Under the pieces are notes generated by a model. It saw only the letters and a program-made list of their open reading frames with translations, ran no database searches and was not told the DNA's origin. From contig NZ_CP011868.1 in assembly GCF_001294645.1 (NCBI RefSeq), positions 186,001 to 250,000 of the forward strand: DNA of 64,000 nt, written 5' to 3'. The DNA is from Pseudonocardia sp. HH130629-09. GTDB lineage: Bacteria > Actinomycetota > Actinomycetes > Mycobacteriales > Pseudonocardiaceae. The position numbers and the translations under genes are program-made. Positions 51,625-64,000 of this stretch are shown here, piece after piece; position 1 is the first letter of the stretch; each line of letters opens with the position of its first letter.

Positions 51625-54600
51625 TTGGCTGTCTCCCGCGCCGCCGCGACCACCTCGACCCTCTCCGCTTCGGCGAACCCGAACTACCCCGGCGCACCCA
51701 CCCGGGTCACCTTCGCGAAGATCGCCCAGCCGTTGGAGGTCCCCGACCTTCTCGACCTGCAGATCCAGTCCTACGAGTGGCTGGTCGGCAGCGAGGCATG
51801 GTTCCAGCGTCGGATCGAGGCCGGTGACGAGCTCCCGGTCAGCGGTCTGGAGGAGATCCTCACCGAGATCTCGCCGATCGAGGACTTCTCCGGGTCGATG
51901 TCGCTGTCCTTCTCCGACCCGCGCTTCGACGAGGTCAAGGCCTCGGTCGAGGAGTGCCGGGACAAGGACATGACCTACGGCGCCCCGCTGTTCGTGACGG
52001 CGGAGTTCACCAACAACACCACCGGTGAGATCAAGTCCCAGACGGTCTTCATGGGTGAGTTCCCCGTGATGACCGACAAGGGCACGTTCATCATCAACGG
52101 CACCGAGCGCGTCGTCGTGTCGCAGCTCGTCCGTTCGCCGGGTGTCTACTTCGACCACGCGATCGACAAGACGACCGAGAAGGACGTCTACTCGGTCAAG
52201 ATCATCCCGAGCCGGGGTGCGTGGCTGGAGTTCGACGTCGACAAGCGCGACACCGTCGGTGTCCGCATCGACCGCAAGCGCCGCCAGCCGGTCACCGTGC
52301 TGCTGAAGGCCCTGGGCTGGACCGCCGAGCAGATCGGTGAGCGTTTCGGGTTCTCCGAGACGATCATGACGACGCTCGAGAAGGACAACACCGCGGGCCA
52401 GGACGAGGCGCTGCTCGACATCTACCGCAAGCTGCGCCCCGGCGAGCCGCCGACGCGCGAGTCGGCCCAGGCGCTCCTGGAGAACCTGTTCTTCAAGGAC
52501 AAGCGCTACGACATGGCCAAGGTCGGTCGCTACAAGGCCAACAAGAAGCTCGGTCTCGACATCGACAACTCGGTCGGCACGCTGACCGAGGAGGACGTCG
52601 CCACCACCATCGAGTACCTCGTCCGGCTGCACGCCGGCGAGACCACGATGACCGTGGGTTCCGGTGACTCCGCGCGGGAGATCCCGGTCGAGACCGATGA
52701 CATCGACCACTTCGGCAACCGGCGCCTGCGCACCGTCGGCGAGCTGATCCAGAACCAGGTCCGGGTCGGTCTGTCCCGCACCGAGCGGGTCGTCCGCGAG
52801 CGGATGACCACCCAGGACGTCGAGGCCATCACGCCGCAGACCCTGATCAACACCCGGCCGATCACGGCCGCGATCCGGGAGTTCTTCGGCACCTCGCAGC
52901 TGTCGCAGTTCATGGACCAGCACAACCCGCTGGCCGGACTGACCCACAAGCGTCGACTGTCGGCGCTCGGCCCGGGCGGTCTGTCCCGTGAGCGCGCCGG
53001 CATGGAGGTCCGCGACGTCCACCCGTCGCACTACGGCCGCATGTGCCCGATCGAGACCCCCGAGGGTCCGAACATCGGTCTGATCGGCTCGCTGGCCTCC
53101 TTCGCGCGGGTCAACCCGTTCGGCTTCATCGAGACGCCGTACCGCAAGGTCGTCGACGGTGTCGTCACCTCGCAGATCGACTACCTGACCGCCGACGAGG
53201 AGGACCGCTTCGTCGTCGCCCAGGCGAACGCCCAGCTCAACGAGGACGGTTCCTTCGCCGACGAGCGCGTGCTGGTCCGCCGCAAGGGCGGCGAGGTCGA
53301 CCTGATCTCGCCCTCGGGCGTGGAGTACATCGACGTCTCGCCGCGCCAGATGGTGTCGGTCGCGACGGCGATGATCCCGTTCCTCGAGCACGACGACGCG
53401 AACCGCGCGCTGATGGGCGCGAACATGCAGCGCCAGTCCGTGCCGCTGCTGCGCTCGGAGTCGCCGCTGGTCGGTACCGGCATGGAGCTGCGTGCCGCCG
53501 TCGACGCCGGTGACGTCGTCACCGCCGAGTCCGCCGGTGTCGTCGAGGAGCTGTGCGCCGACTACATCACCGTCATGGACGACGAGGGCCAGCGTCAGAC
53601 CTACCGTCTGAACAAGTTCCGCCGCTCGAACCAGGGCACCTGCAACAACCAGAAGCCCATCGTCGACGAGGGGCAGCGGGTCGAGGTGGGCCAGGTGCTC
53701 GCCGACGGTCCCTGCACCGAGAACGGTGAGATGGCGCTGGGCAAGAACCTGCTCGTGGCGATCATGCCGTGGGAGGGCCACAACTACGAGGACGCGATCA
53801 TCCTGTCGCAGCGCCTCGTGCAGGACGACGTGCTCACCTCGATCCACATCGAGGAGCACGAGATCGACGCGCGCGACACGAAGCTGGGCGCCGAGGAGAT
53901 CACCCGGGACATCCCGAACGTCTCCGAGGACGTGCTGGCCGACCTCGACGAGCGCGGCATCATCCGGATCGGCGCCGAGGTCCAGCCCGGCGACATCCTG
54001 GTCGGCAAGGTCACGCCCAAGGGCGAGACCGAGCTGACCCCGGAGGAGCGCCTGCTCCGCGCGATCTTCGGTGAGAAGGCGCGCGAGGTCCGCGACACCT
54101 CGCTGAAGGTCCCGCACGGCGAGAACGGCAAGGTCATCGGCATCCGGGTCTTCTCCCGCGACGACGACGACGAGCTGGCCCCGGGCGTCAACGAGCTGGT
54201 CCGCGTCTACGTGGCCCAGAAGCGCAAGATCTCCGACGGCGACAAGCTCGCCGGCCGGCACGGCAACAAGGGCGTCATCGGCAAGATCCTCCCGCAGGAG
54301 GACATGCCGTTCCTCCCGGACGGCACGCCGGTCGACATCATCCTGAACACCCACGGTGTGCCGCGTCGTATGAACATCGGCCAGATCCTGGAGACCCACC
54401 TCGGGTGGATCGCCAAGTCGGGCTGGGAGATCGAGGGCACCCCGGAGTGGGCGGCGCAGATGCCCGAGGAGCTCTACTCGGTGCCCGCCGACACGAACAC
54501 CGCGACGCCGGTGTTCGACGGTGCGCGCGAGCACGAGATCACGGGTCTGCTCGGCTCGACCCGCCCCAACCGGGACGGCGAGCGCATGGTCGGTCCGGAC

Positions 54601-55134
54601 GGCAAGGCACAGCTGCTCGACGGCCGCTCCGGTGAGCCGTACCCGTTCCCGGTCGCGGTCGGGTACATGTACATCCTGAAGCTGGCGCACCTGGTGGACG
54701 ACAAGATCCACGCCCGGTCGACCGGCCCCTACTCGATGATCACCCAGCAGCCGCTGGGCGGTAAGGCGCAGTTCGGTGGCCAGCGCTTCGGTGAGATGGA
54801 GTGCTGGGCGATGCAGGCGTACGGCGCGGCCTACACCCTGCAGGAGCTGCTGACGATCAAGTCCGACGACGTCGTGGGTCGCGTGAAGGTCTACGAGGCG
54901 ATCGTCAAGGGCGAGAACATCCCGGAGCCGGGGATCCCCGAGTCGTTCAAGGTGCTCCTCAAGGAGCTGCAGTCGCTCTGCCTGAACGTCGAGGTGCTCT
55001 CCAGCGACGGTGCGGCGATCGAGATGCGGGACGCCGACGACGAGGACCTCGAGCGTGCCGCGGCGAACCTGGGCATCAACCTGTCCAGCCGCCCGGGCTC
55101 GGAGTCGATGACCGTCGACGACGTCGTCAACTGA
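51625..55134 (+). CDS. rpoB: RNA polymerase subunit beta
   Basis: A 1169-residue beta subunit from a TTG start with GGAAGGACG upstream. It has the actinobacterial opening [20 protein letters not shown]. The rifampicin-region cluster reads [18 protein letters not shown] then [14 protein letters not shown]. The residues most often changed in rifampicin resistance (Asp516, His526, Ser531 in E. coli numbering) are the sensitive forms. Two departures from the usual QNNPLS are seen: His for Asn518 and Ala for Ser522. The C-terminal dimer with beta-prime is complete, and rpoC follows after 52 bases in the same operon. Confidence 0.98.
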   Translation: MAVSRAAATTSTLSASANPNYPGAPTRVTFAKIAQPLEVPDLLDLQIQSYEWLVGSEAWFQRRIEAGDELPVSGLEEILTEISPIEDFSGSMSLSFSDPRFDEVKASVEECRDKDMTYGAPLFVTAEFTNNTTGEIKSQTVFMGEFPVMTDKGTFIINGTERVVVSQLVRSPGVYFDHAIDKTTEKDVYSVKIIPSRGAWLEFDVDKRDTVGVRIDRKRRQPVTVLLKALGWTAEQIGERFGFSETIMTTLEKDNTAGQDEALLDIYRKLRPGEPPTRESAQALLENLFFKDKRYDMAKVGRYKANKKLGLDIDNSVGTLTEEDVATTIEYLVRLHAGETTMTVGSGDSAREIPVETDDIDHFGNRRLRTVGELIQNQVRVGLSRTERVVRERMTTQDVEAITPQTLINTRPITAAIREFFGTSQLSQFMDQHNPLAGLTHKRRLSALGPGGLSRERAGMEVRDVHPSHYGRMCPIETPEGPNIGLIGSLASFARVNPFGFIETPYRKVVDGVVTSQIDYLTADEEDRFVVAQANAQLNEDGSFADERVLVRRKGGEVDLISPSGVEYIDVSPRQMVSVATAMIPFLEHDDANRALMGANMQRQSVPLLRSESPLVGTGMELRAAVDAGDVVTAESAGVVEELCADYITVMDDEGQRQTYRLNKFRRSNQGTCNNQKPIVDEGQRVEVGQVLADGPCTENGEMALGKNLLVAIMPWEGHNYEDAIILSQRLVQDDVLTSIHIEEHEIDARDTKLGAEEITRDIPNVSEDVLADLDERGIIRIGAEVQPGDILVGKVTPKGETELTPEERLLRAIFGEKAREVRDTSLKVPHGENGKVIGIRVFSRDDDDELAPGVNELVRVYVAQKRKISDGDKLAGRHGNKGVIGKILPQEDMPFLPDGTPVDIILNTHGVPRRMNIGQILETHLGWIAKSGWEIEGTPEWAAQMPEELYSVPADTNTATPVFDGAREHEITGLLGSTRPNRDGERMVGPDGKAQLLDGRSGEPYPFPVAVGYMYILKLAHLVDDKIHARSTGPYSMITQQPLGGKAQFGGQRFGEMECWAMQAYGAAYTLQELLTIKSDDVVGRVKVYEAIVKGENIPEPGIPESFKVLLKELQSLCLNVEVLSSDGAAIEMRDADDEDLERAAANLGINLSSRPGSESMTVDDVVN

Positions 55135-55186
55135 CCCCGCCGTAGACCGATCAAGCCGAGATAACGAAGAAACAGAGGACACCTAC

Positions 55187-59098
<3,912 letters not shown>

Positions 59099-59108
59099 GG
59101 TAGCCGCT

Positions 59109-59140
59109 CGGTCCGGACCCGCGACGGTGGGTCCGGACCG
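59109..59140 (+). terminator. rpoC terminator, first hairpin
   Basis: CGGTCCGGACCC pairs with GGGTCCGGACCG over 12 bp with an eight-base loop, starting 11 bases past the rpoC stop. Confidence 0.7.
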
Positions 59141-59158
59141 TGACCGAGGAGGTCCCGG

Positions 59159-59201
59159 ACGGGGCCGGACACCGCTCTCCCGTGGCGGTGACCGGCCCCG
59201 T
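59159..59201. terminator. Second hairpin between rpoC and the convergent esterase remnant
   Basis: ACGGGGCCGG pairs with CCGGCCCCGT, and an inner ACCGC/GCGGT stem extends it. TTCGTG follows on the plus strand. It lies between the convergent ends of rpoC and the esterase. Confidence 0.6.
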
Positions 59202-59256
59202 TCGTGCGTCCCGGGGCCGCAGGCAGCACTGTCGTGTCTGTGCCCCGGTGCGGGCC

Positions 59257-60151
59257 TCAGCGCAGGCAGTCCGCGCGCAGGGCGGAGCCCAGCGTGCGCA
59301 GCGAGGCGTCGGCCTCGGCGAGCAGCCCGGCCAGGGTCGGGAAGGCGTGCCACATGCCGGGTGCGCGCTCGTAGGTGACCGGGGTCCCGGCCGCGCGGGC
59401 ACGCTCGACGAGGGTGTCGGCGTCGTCGACGAGGATCTCGTCGACGCCGGCGACGACGTGCAGCGGTGGCAGCCCGGCCAGATCGGCGTCCAGCGGCAGG
59501 AGTTCGGGGGCCCCGGTGTGCGGGCCCGCGTAGTCGGCGACGGCGTCGGGCAGCCATGACGGGTCCAGCATCGCGTCGGAGGCGACGTTGCGGGTGAGCG
59601 CGTCGGCGGTGCAGGACAGGTCCAGCCACGGCGAGATCAGCCCGATCGAGCCGGGGAGGTCCTCACCGGCGGCGCGCAGTCGCAGCAGCAGCGACATCGT
59701 CAGCCCGCCGCCCGCCGAGTCGCCGGCCACCGCGATGTGCCGGGCCGGGATCCCCGCGGCGCGCAGGGCGGTCCAGGCTGCGTTCGCGTCGTCGAGGGCG
59801 GCCGGGAACGGGTGCTCCGGCGCGAGCCGGTAGTGCGGTGCGAGGACGGCGCTCCCGGTGGCGTGCGCGAGCCCCGCGAGCAGCGGCCGGTGCGAGGACG
59901 ACGACCCCACGAGGTACCCGCCGCCGTGCAGGTAGAGCACCGGTGCGGGGCGAGCGGCCCGGGCGGTGCGACGACCGCGGTGGGCACCCCGCCGAGCGTC
60001 CCGAGGCTCCGGCGGGTGCCGCGGGGAGCGGGAGGGCCGCGCCGACCAGGTCGCGTCCACGCCGTCGGAGGGCGACGGGTAGTGTGGGACCGAGCAAGGG
60101 CGCGATGAGTGCTCGCGTGGCGAGGCGGTTGACGGCCGTCGGCAGGTGCAT
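59257..60151 (-). pseudogene. Alpha/beta hydrolase (hormone-sensitive lipase-like esterase), two frameshifts near the 5' end
   Basis: Joined across frames the product is a normal HSL-family esterase. The start is MHLPTAVNRLATRALIAPLL (ATG at 60151), then a frame jump near 60018, then GTRRSLGTLGGVPTAVVAPP, then a second jump near 59960. The intact main frame follows, with VLYLHGGGYLVGSS (oxyanion HGGG), the nucleophile GDSAGGGL and an Asp/His pair in VDEILVDDA and GMWHAFP. Each jump looks like loss of one base in a G or C run. All catalytic parts are intact, so recent decay or a sequence error is equally possible. It converges on rpoC. Confidence 0.8.
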
Positions 60152-60792
60152 ACCGGACCGTAACCGTCCCTCCGTCGCCATCGTCCACAGGGTGATCCAC
60201 ACCGTGATCGACACGGCGGGATCCCGTTGGGACACAGTCATCGCCCACCACCGATCCGACCGCGACGAGCGGCCGTCGATCTGCGACGAGCGGGTGAGTC
60301 CGCTTGCCAGAGGCGGCGTCGTGCGGCATGGTCGGGTCACCACAGGTCTCCTCCGGAGTGTCATCCGGGGGATCCGAGGACCATCGAAGCCCCCGATGGA
60401 CCCGAAGGCAGGTCCGAGGCGAACGCCCGGAACGGACCCGCTTTGACCGCCTTGAAGAGGGCCGGGTACTCTCGTGTTCTGTGCTCGGCTCCGGTCGGGC
60501 AGGTCCGCGTGTCCCGTGGTGTGCACCGATCCGATGGTTCCGACCCTCAGGTCTGTGGTTGCGCCCCGGAGCAGGGCACGCCGGACGTCCCGACAGCCTC
60601 CGCGGGGCCCTTCCGGCCCCGAGCGTGCCCGGGACGACACGCCCGACCTCGGGGTCCGGCGCGACGGTGGCGGAGTCCGGTGAGAGCCGGCAGCCACGCC
60701 GGCGCCCGGAGTCCGGGACACCGAACCACGATCACCAGTGTCACGGCGAGCAAGACAGTCGAGCCACGTCGACGGGAAGAAGTAGACGGTTC
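60152..60792. other. Intergenic region upstream of rpsL (promoter and leader)
   Basis: 641 bases with no gene that I can support; open frames here are out-of-phase readings. It holds the rpsL promoter, a small CGGGGCC/GGCCCCG hairpin at 60603-60621 and a leader of about 310 bases. GACGGGAAGAAGTAGACGG before the rpsL ATG contains a weak ribosome binding site. Confidence 0.6.
60443..60472 (+). promoter_or_regulatory. Promoter of the rpsL-rpsG-fusA-tuf operon
   Basis: The -35 TTGACC (60443-60448) and the -10 TACTCT (60467-60472) are separated by 18 bases. The pair lies about 320 bases before rpsL. It is the best sigma-A-like match in the gap, though the -10 is not perfect. Confidence 0.55.
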
Positions 60793-61167
60793 ATGCCCAC
60801 GATCCAGCAGCTGGTCCGCAAGGGCCGCGAGGACAAGGTCTCCAAGACCAAGACCGCCGCGCTGAAGGGAAGCCCCCAGCGCCGCGGGGTCTGCACCCGC
60901 GTGTACACCACCACGCCCAAGAAGCCGAACTCGGCCCTGCGCAAGGTCGCCCGTGTGCGCCTGTCCAGTGGCATCGAGGTCACCGCGTACATCCCCGGTG
61001 AGGGCCACAACCTGCAGGAGCACAGCATCGTGCTCGTGCGTGGTGGTCGTGTGAAGGACCTCCCCGGCGTGCGCTACAAGGTCATCCGGGGGTCGCTGGA
61101 CACCCAGGGCGTGAAGAACCGCAAGCAGTCCCGCAGCCGCTACGGCGCGAAGAAGGAGAAGAGCTGA
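60793..61167 (+). CDS. rpsL: Ribosomal protein S12
   Basis: A 124-residue S12. The start is [20 protein letters not shown] and the decoding-site segment [19 protein letters not shown] carries the lysine (43-type) that is altered in streptomycin-resistant mutants; it is the sensitive form here, as is the later [10 protein letters not shown] segment. Its last base overlaps rpsG (TGATG). It begins the str operon with rpsG, fusA and tuf. Confidence 0.98.
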   Translation: MPTIQQLVRKGREDKVSKTKTAALKGSPQRRGVCTRVYTTTPKKPNSALRKVARVRLSSGIEVTAYIPGEGHNLQEHSIVLVRGGRVKDLPGVRYKVIRGSLDTQGVKNRKQSRSRYGAKKEKS

Positions 61168-61637
61168 TGCCCCGCAAGGGCCCCGCCCCGAAGCGTCCGC
61201 TGGTCTCGGACCCGGTCTACGGCTCGCCGCTGGTCACCCAGCTGGTGAACAAGGTCCTCAAGGACGGAAAGCGGTCGCTCGCCGAGCGCATCGTCTACGC
61301 CGCCCTCGAGGGCACCCGTGACAAGACCGGCACCGACCCGGTCGTCACGCTGAAGCGCGCTCTCGACAACGTGAAGCCGGCCCTCGAGGTCCGCAGCCGC
61401 CGCGTCGGTGGCGCGACCTACCAGGTCCCCGTCGAGGTCCGTGCCGTCCGGCAGACCACCCTGGGGCTGCGTTGGCTGGTCACCTACTCCGGTCAGCGCC
61501 GCGAGAAGACCATGGTCGAGCGCCTCATGAACGAGCTGCTCGACGCCAGCAACGGCCTCGGCGCCAGCGTCAAGCGGCGCGAGGACATGCACAAGATGGC
61601 GGAGTCGAACCGCGCCTTCGCCCACTACCGCTGGTGA
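61167..61637 (+). CDS. rpsG: Ribosomal protein S7
   Basis: A 156-residue S7, with [40 protein letters not shown] and a C-terminal [17 protein letters not shown]. It starts 30S head assembly and can repress the str operon. It shares one base with rpsL; fusA begins 48 bases later. Confidence 0.98.
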   Translation: MPRKGPAPKRPLVSDPVYGSPLVTQLVNKVLKDGKRSLAERIVYAALEGTRDKTGTDPVVTLKRALDNVKPALEVRSRRVGGATYQVPVEVRAVRQTTLGLRWLVTYSGQRREKTMVERLMNELLDASNGLGASVKRREDMHKMAESNRAFAHYRW

Positions 61638-61685
61638 CCGGCCGACCGTCGGGCGCCATCTCGCGATCGAGGGAGAGCTGAGCTA

Positions 61686-63788
61686 GTGGCAGCACAGGAC
61701 GTGCTGACGGACCTGACCAAGGTCCGCAACATCGGCATCATGGCCCACATCGACGCCGGTAAGACGACCACCACCGAGCGGATCCTGTTCTACACCGGGA
61801 TCAACTACAAGATCGGTGAGGTCCACGACGGCGGCGCCACGATGGACTGGATGGAGGAGGAGCAGAAGCGCGGCATCACGATCACGTCCGCCGCGACGAC
61901 CTGCTTCTGGAAGAACCACCAGATCAACATCATCGACACCCCCGGGCACGTCGACTTCACCGTCGAGGTGGAGCGGTCGCTGCGGGTGCTCGACGGTGCG
62001 GTCGCGGTCTTCGACGGCAAGGAGGGGGTCGAGCCGCAGTCCGAGCAGGTCTGGCGGCAGGCCACCAAGTACGACGTCCCCCGCATCTGCTTCGTCAACA
62101 AGATGGACAAGCTGGGCGCGGACTTCTACTTCACCATCCAGACCATCAAGGACCGGCTGAACGCGACGCCGCTCCCGCTGCAGATCCCGATCGGCTCCGA
62201 GAACGACTTCATCGGTGTCGTGGACCTGGTCGAGATGCGTGCCCTCACCTGGCGCGGCGAGGTCGCCAAGGGCGAGGACTACACCGTCGAGGAGATCCCG
62301 GCGGAGCTCCAGGCCAAGGCCGAGGAGTACCGCACCCAGCTCCTCGAGGCGGTCGCCGAGACCGACGACGAGCTCATGGAGCTCTACCTCGGTGGCGAGG
62401 ACCTGACCGTCGAGCAGATCAAGAACGGCGTGCGCCGGCTGGTCAACGACCGCGCCGCGTACCCGGTCCTCTGCGGCTCGGCGTTCAAGAACAAGGGTGT
62501 CCAGCCGATGCTGGACGCGGTGATCGACTACCTGCCGTCGCCGTACGACGTGCCGCCGGTCGAGGGTTTCCTCACCGACGGTGAGACGCCGGCGAGCCGC
62601 AAGCCGTCGAAGGACGAGCCGTTCTCGGCGCTGGCCTTCAAGATCTCCGCGCACCCGTTCTTCGGCAAGCTGACCTACATCCGGGTCTACTCGGGTCAGG
62701 TCGCCGCCGGCGCCCAGGTCATCAACTCGACCAAGGACCGGAAGGAGCGCATCGGGAAGCTCTTCCAGATGCACTCCAACAAGGAGAACCCGGTCGACGA
62801 GGCCGTGGCCGGCCACATCTACGCGGTCATCGGTCTGAAGGACACGACCACCGGCGACACGCTCTGCGACCCGCAGAACCCGATCGTCCTCGAGTCGATG
62901 ACCTTCCCGGACCCGGTCATCCAGGTCGCCGTCGAGCCCAAGTCGAAGGCGGACCAGGAGAAGCTCTCCCTGGCGATCCAGAAGCTGGCCGAGGAGGACC
63001 CGACGTTCCAGGTCTCCCTGGACGACGAGACCGGCCAGACCATCATCGCCGGCATGGGCGAGCTGCACCTCGAGGTGCTGGTCAACCGGATGAAGTCCGA
63101 CTACAAGGTCGAGGCCAACATCGGCAAGCCGCAGGTGGCCTACCGGGAGACCATCAAGAAGGCCGTCGAGAAGTTCGAGTACACGCACAAGAAGCAGACC
63201 GGTGGTTCGGGCCAGTTCGCCCGCGTCATCATCAAGCTCGAGCCGCTCACCAGCGGTGACGGTGCGCTGTACGAGTTCGAGAACAAGGTCACCGGTGGCC
63301 GTGTCCCGCGGGAGTACATCCCGTCGGTCGACGCCGGTGCCCAGGACGCCATGCAGTACGGCATCCAGGCCGGCTACCCCGTGGTCGGTGTGAAGCTCAC
63401 GCTGCTGGACGGTCAGTACCACGAGGTCGACTCCTCGGAGATGGCCTTCAAGGTCGCCGGTTCCATGGCGTTCAAGGAGGCGGCCCGCAAGGCGAGCCCC
63501 GCCATACTCGAGCCGATGATGGCCGTCGAGGTGATGACGCCCGAGGACTACATGGGCGACGTCATCGGTGACCTGAACTCCCGCCGCGGCCAGATCCAGG
63601 CCATGGAGGAGCGGGCCGGTGCCCGTGTCGTCAAGGCGACCGTGCCGCTGTCCGAGATGTTCGGCTACGTCGGCGACCTGCGGTCGCGGACCCAGGGCCG
63701 GGCGAACTACACGATGGTCTTCGACTCCTACGCCGAGGTTCCGGCGAACGTGGCGAAGGAGATCATCGCGAAGGCCACGGGCGAGTAA
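61686..63788 (+). CDS. fusA: Elongation factor G
   Basis: A 700-residue translocase GTPase from the GTG at 61686 (GGGAGAGCTGAGCTA upstream). The G1 motif is [14 protein letters not shown]3 is [20 protein letters not shown] and G4 is NKMDKLGAD. Domain IV, which enters the decoding site, contains [17 protein letters not shown], and [20 protein letters not shown] marks domain V. Length and composition are standard. The 145-base gap to tuf contains a hairpin. Confidence 0.98.
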   Translation: MAAQDVLTDLTKVRNIGIMAHIDAGKTTTTERILFYTGINYKIGEVHDGGATMDWMEEEQKRGITITSAATTCFWKNHQINIIDTPGHVDFTVEVERSLRVLDGAVAVFDGKEGVEPQSEQVWRQATKYDVPRICFVNKMDKLGADFYFTIQTIKDRLNATPLPLQIPIGSENDFIGVVDLVEMRALTWRGEVAKGEDYTVEEIPAELQAKAEEYRTQLLEAVAETDDELMELYLGGEDLTVEQIKNGVRRLVNDRAAYPVLCGSAFKNKGVQPMLDAVIDYLPSPYDVPPVEGFLTDGETPASRKPSKDEPFSALAFKISAHPFFGKLTYIRVYSGQVAAGAQVINSTKDRKERIGKLFQMHSNKENPVDEAVAGHIYAVIGLKDTTTGDTLCDPQNPIVLESMTFPDPVIQVAVEPKSKADQEKLSLAIQKLAEEDPTFQVSLDDETGQTIIAGMGELHLEVLVNRMKSDYKVEANIGKPQVAYRETIKKAVEKFEYTHKKQTGGSGQFARVIIKLEPLTSGDGALYEFENKVTGGRVPREYIPSVDAGAQDAMQYGIQAGYPVVGVKLTLLDGQYHEVDSSEMAFKVAGSMAFKEAARKASPAILEPMMAVEVMTPEDYMGDVIGDLNSRRGQIQAMEERAGARVVKATVPLSEMFGYVGDLRSRTQGRANYTMVFDSYAEVPANVAKEIIAKATGE

Positions 63789-63831
63789 GAGCTCCCCGGG
63801 GCGGGCCCCAGTGCTCGACCTGCTCGGAGGG

Positions 63832-63866
63832 TGCGGTCCGCGGATCGGTAAGGTCCGCGGCCCGCA
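63832..63866 (+). promoter_or_regulatory. Hairpin in the fusA-tuf spacer
   Basis: TGCGGTCCGCGGA pairs with TCCGCGGCCCGCA with one mismatch and a nine-base loop. It could be an attenuator or processing site in the 145-base spacer before tuf. Confidence 0.45.
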
Positions 63867-63933
63867 CACCCGACACCGACAGACCTGCCGTCAGCACGGC
63901 GGAGTACAGACACGAGTCCAGGAGGACCCAGCA

Positions 63934-64000
63934 GTGGCGAAGGCGAAGTTCGAGCGGACCAAGCCGCACGTCAACATCGGCACCATCGGTCACATCGACC
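63934..64000 (+). CDS. tuf: Elongation factor Tu, 5' end only (runs off the right edge)
   Basis: A GTG at 63934, with CCAGGAGGACCCAGCA upstream, begins VAKAKFERTKPHVNIGTIGH and continues ID. This is the invariant EF-Tu N-terminus and the start of its G1 motif. Twenty-two codons are inside the window. It is the fourth gene of the str operon, after fusA. Confidence 0.97.
   Translation, partial: MAKAKFERTKPHVNIGTIGHID

Noticed and set aside
51517..55182. A 1221-codon open frame antisense to rpoB, and a similar one antisense to rpoC
   Set aside because: Composition is that of an antisense codon shadow, without motifs or ribosome binding site; rpoB and rpoC are certain.

Overview
The window is very GC-rich, coding-dense DNA with GTG, TTG and ATG starts and strong AGGAGG-type ribosome binding sites. 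It comes from an actinomycete chromosome. The order tRNA-Thr, tRNA-Met, rpmG, hadA-hadB, tRNA-Trp, secE, nusG, rplK-rplA ... rplJ-rplL ... rpoB-rpoC ... rpsL-rpsG-fusA-tuf is the conserved actinobacterial transcription/translation core. hadC is missing, which points away from mycolate-making genera. With the linked mce operon, P450, LLM oxidoreductase and zinc-responsive ribosomal genes, this suggests Pseudonocardiaceae, probably Pseudonocardia; that assignment is inference.

Layout. Bases 1-8.0 kb hold accessory genes: a cut-off cupin protein, a frameshifted amidase, a methyltransferase, a beta-lactamase-fold hydrolase, a TenA thiaminase and an acyl-CoA synthetase. Bases 8.2-11.6 kb hold a large ATP-binding LuxR regulator and a small protein. 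Bases 11.65-14.2 kb form a divergent zinc-starvation locus: cysteine-free L32 plus the Mrf-type ribosome-hibernation factor on one strand, and zinc-free L33, S18, L28 and S14 on the other, around one Zur-box-like palindrome. Bases 14.3-18.6 kb are the core tRNA/rpmG/had/secE/nusG/rplKA block, which includes the normal zinc-binding L33. Bases 18.6-24.7 kb hold a racemase, an SCP2 protein, a divergent two-component pair, an alcohol dehydrogenase and a GntR regulator.

Bases 24.76-30.03 kb form a tight six-gene operon read as a urea-oligomer (biuret/triuret-type) nitrogen pathway. It encodes an allophanate-hydrolase amidase domain, two tandem cysteine hydrolases of the biuret-hydrolase type, an NCS2 permease, an AtzH/HpxZ-like protein and, as a separate last gene, the C-terminal domain normally fused to allophanate hydrolase. 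This split-enzyme operon is the most unusual system in the window.

Bases 30.1-47.1 kb look like one lipid/sterol regulon. A TetR regulator lies between an SCP2-SDR-P450-LLM operon and a complete mce import operon (ATPase, two permeases, MceA-F), with two Mce-associated proteins downstream. Two near-identical 19-bp palindromes, one upstream of each operon, probably bind the TetR protein. Ten perfect copies of an 8-bp repeat lie between the SCP2 and TetR genes.

Bases 47.4-64.0 kb return to the core: rplJ-rplL, rpoB-rpoC, rpsL-rpsG-fusA and the start of tuf. They are interrupted by an acyl-CoA synthetase/cyclase pair and a frameshifted esterase. The synthetase has no in-frame stop at its expected end and stays open antisense through rplL into rplJ. 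Three genes in the window carry small indels (amidase, esterase, synthetase end), so either real decay or assembly errors should be considered.
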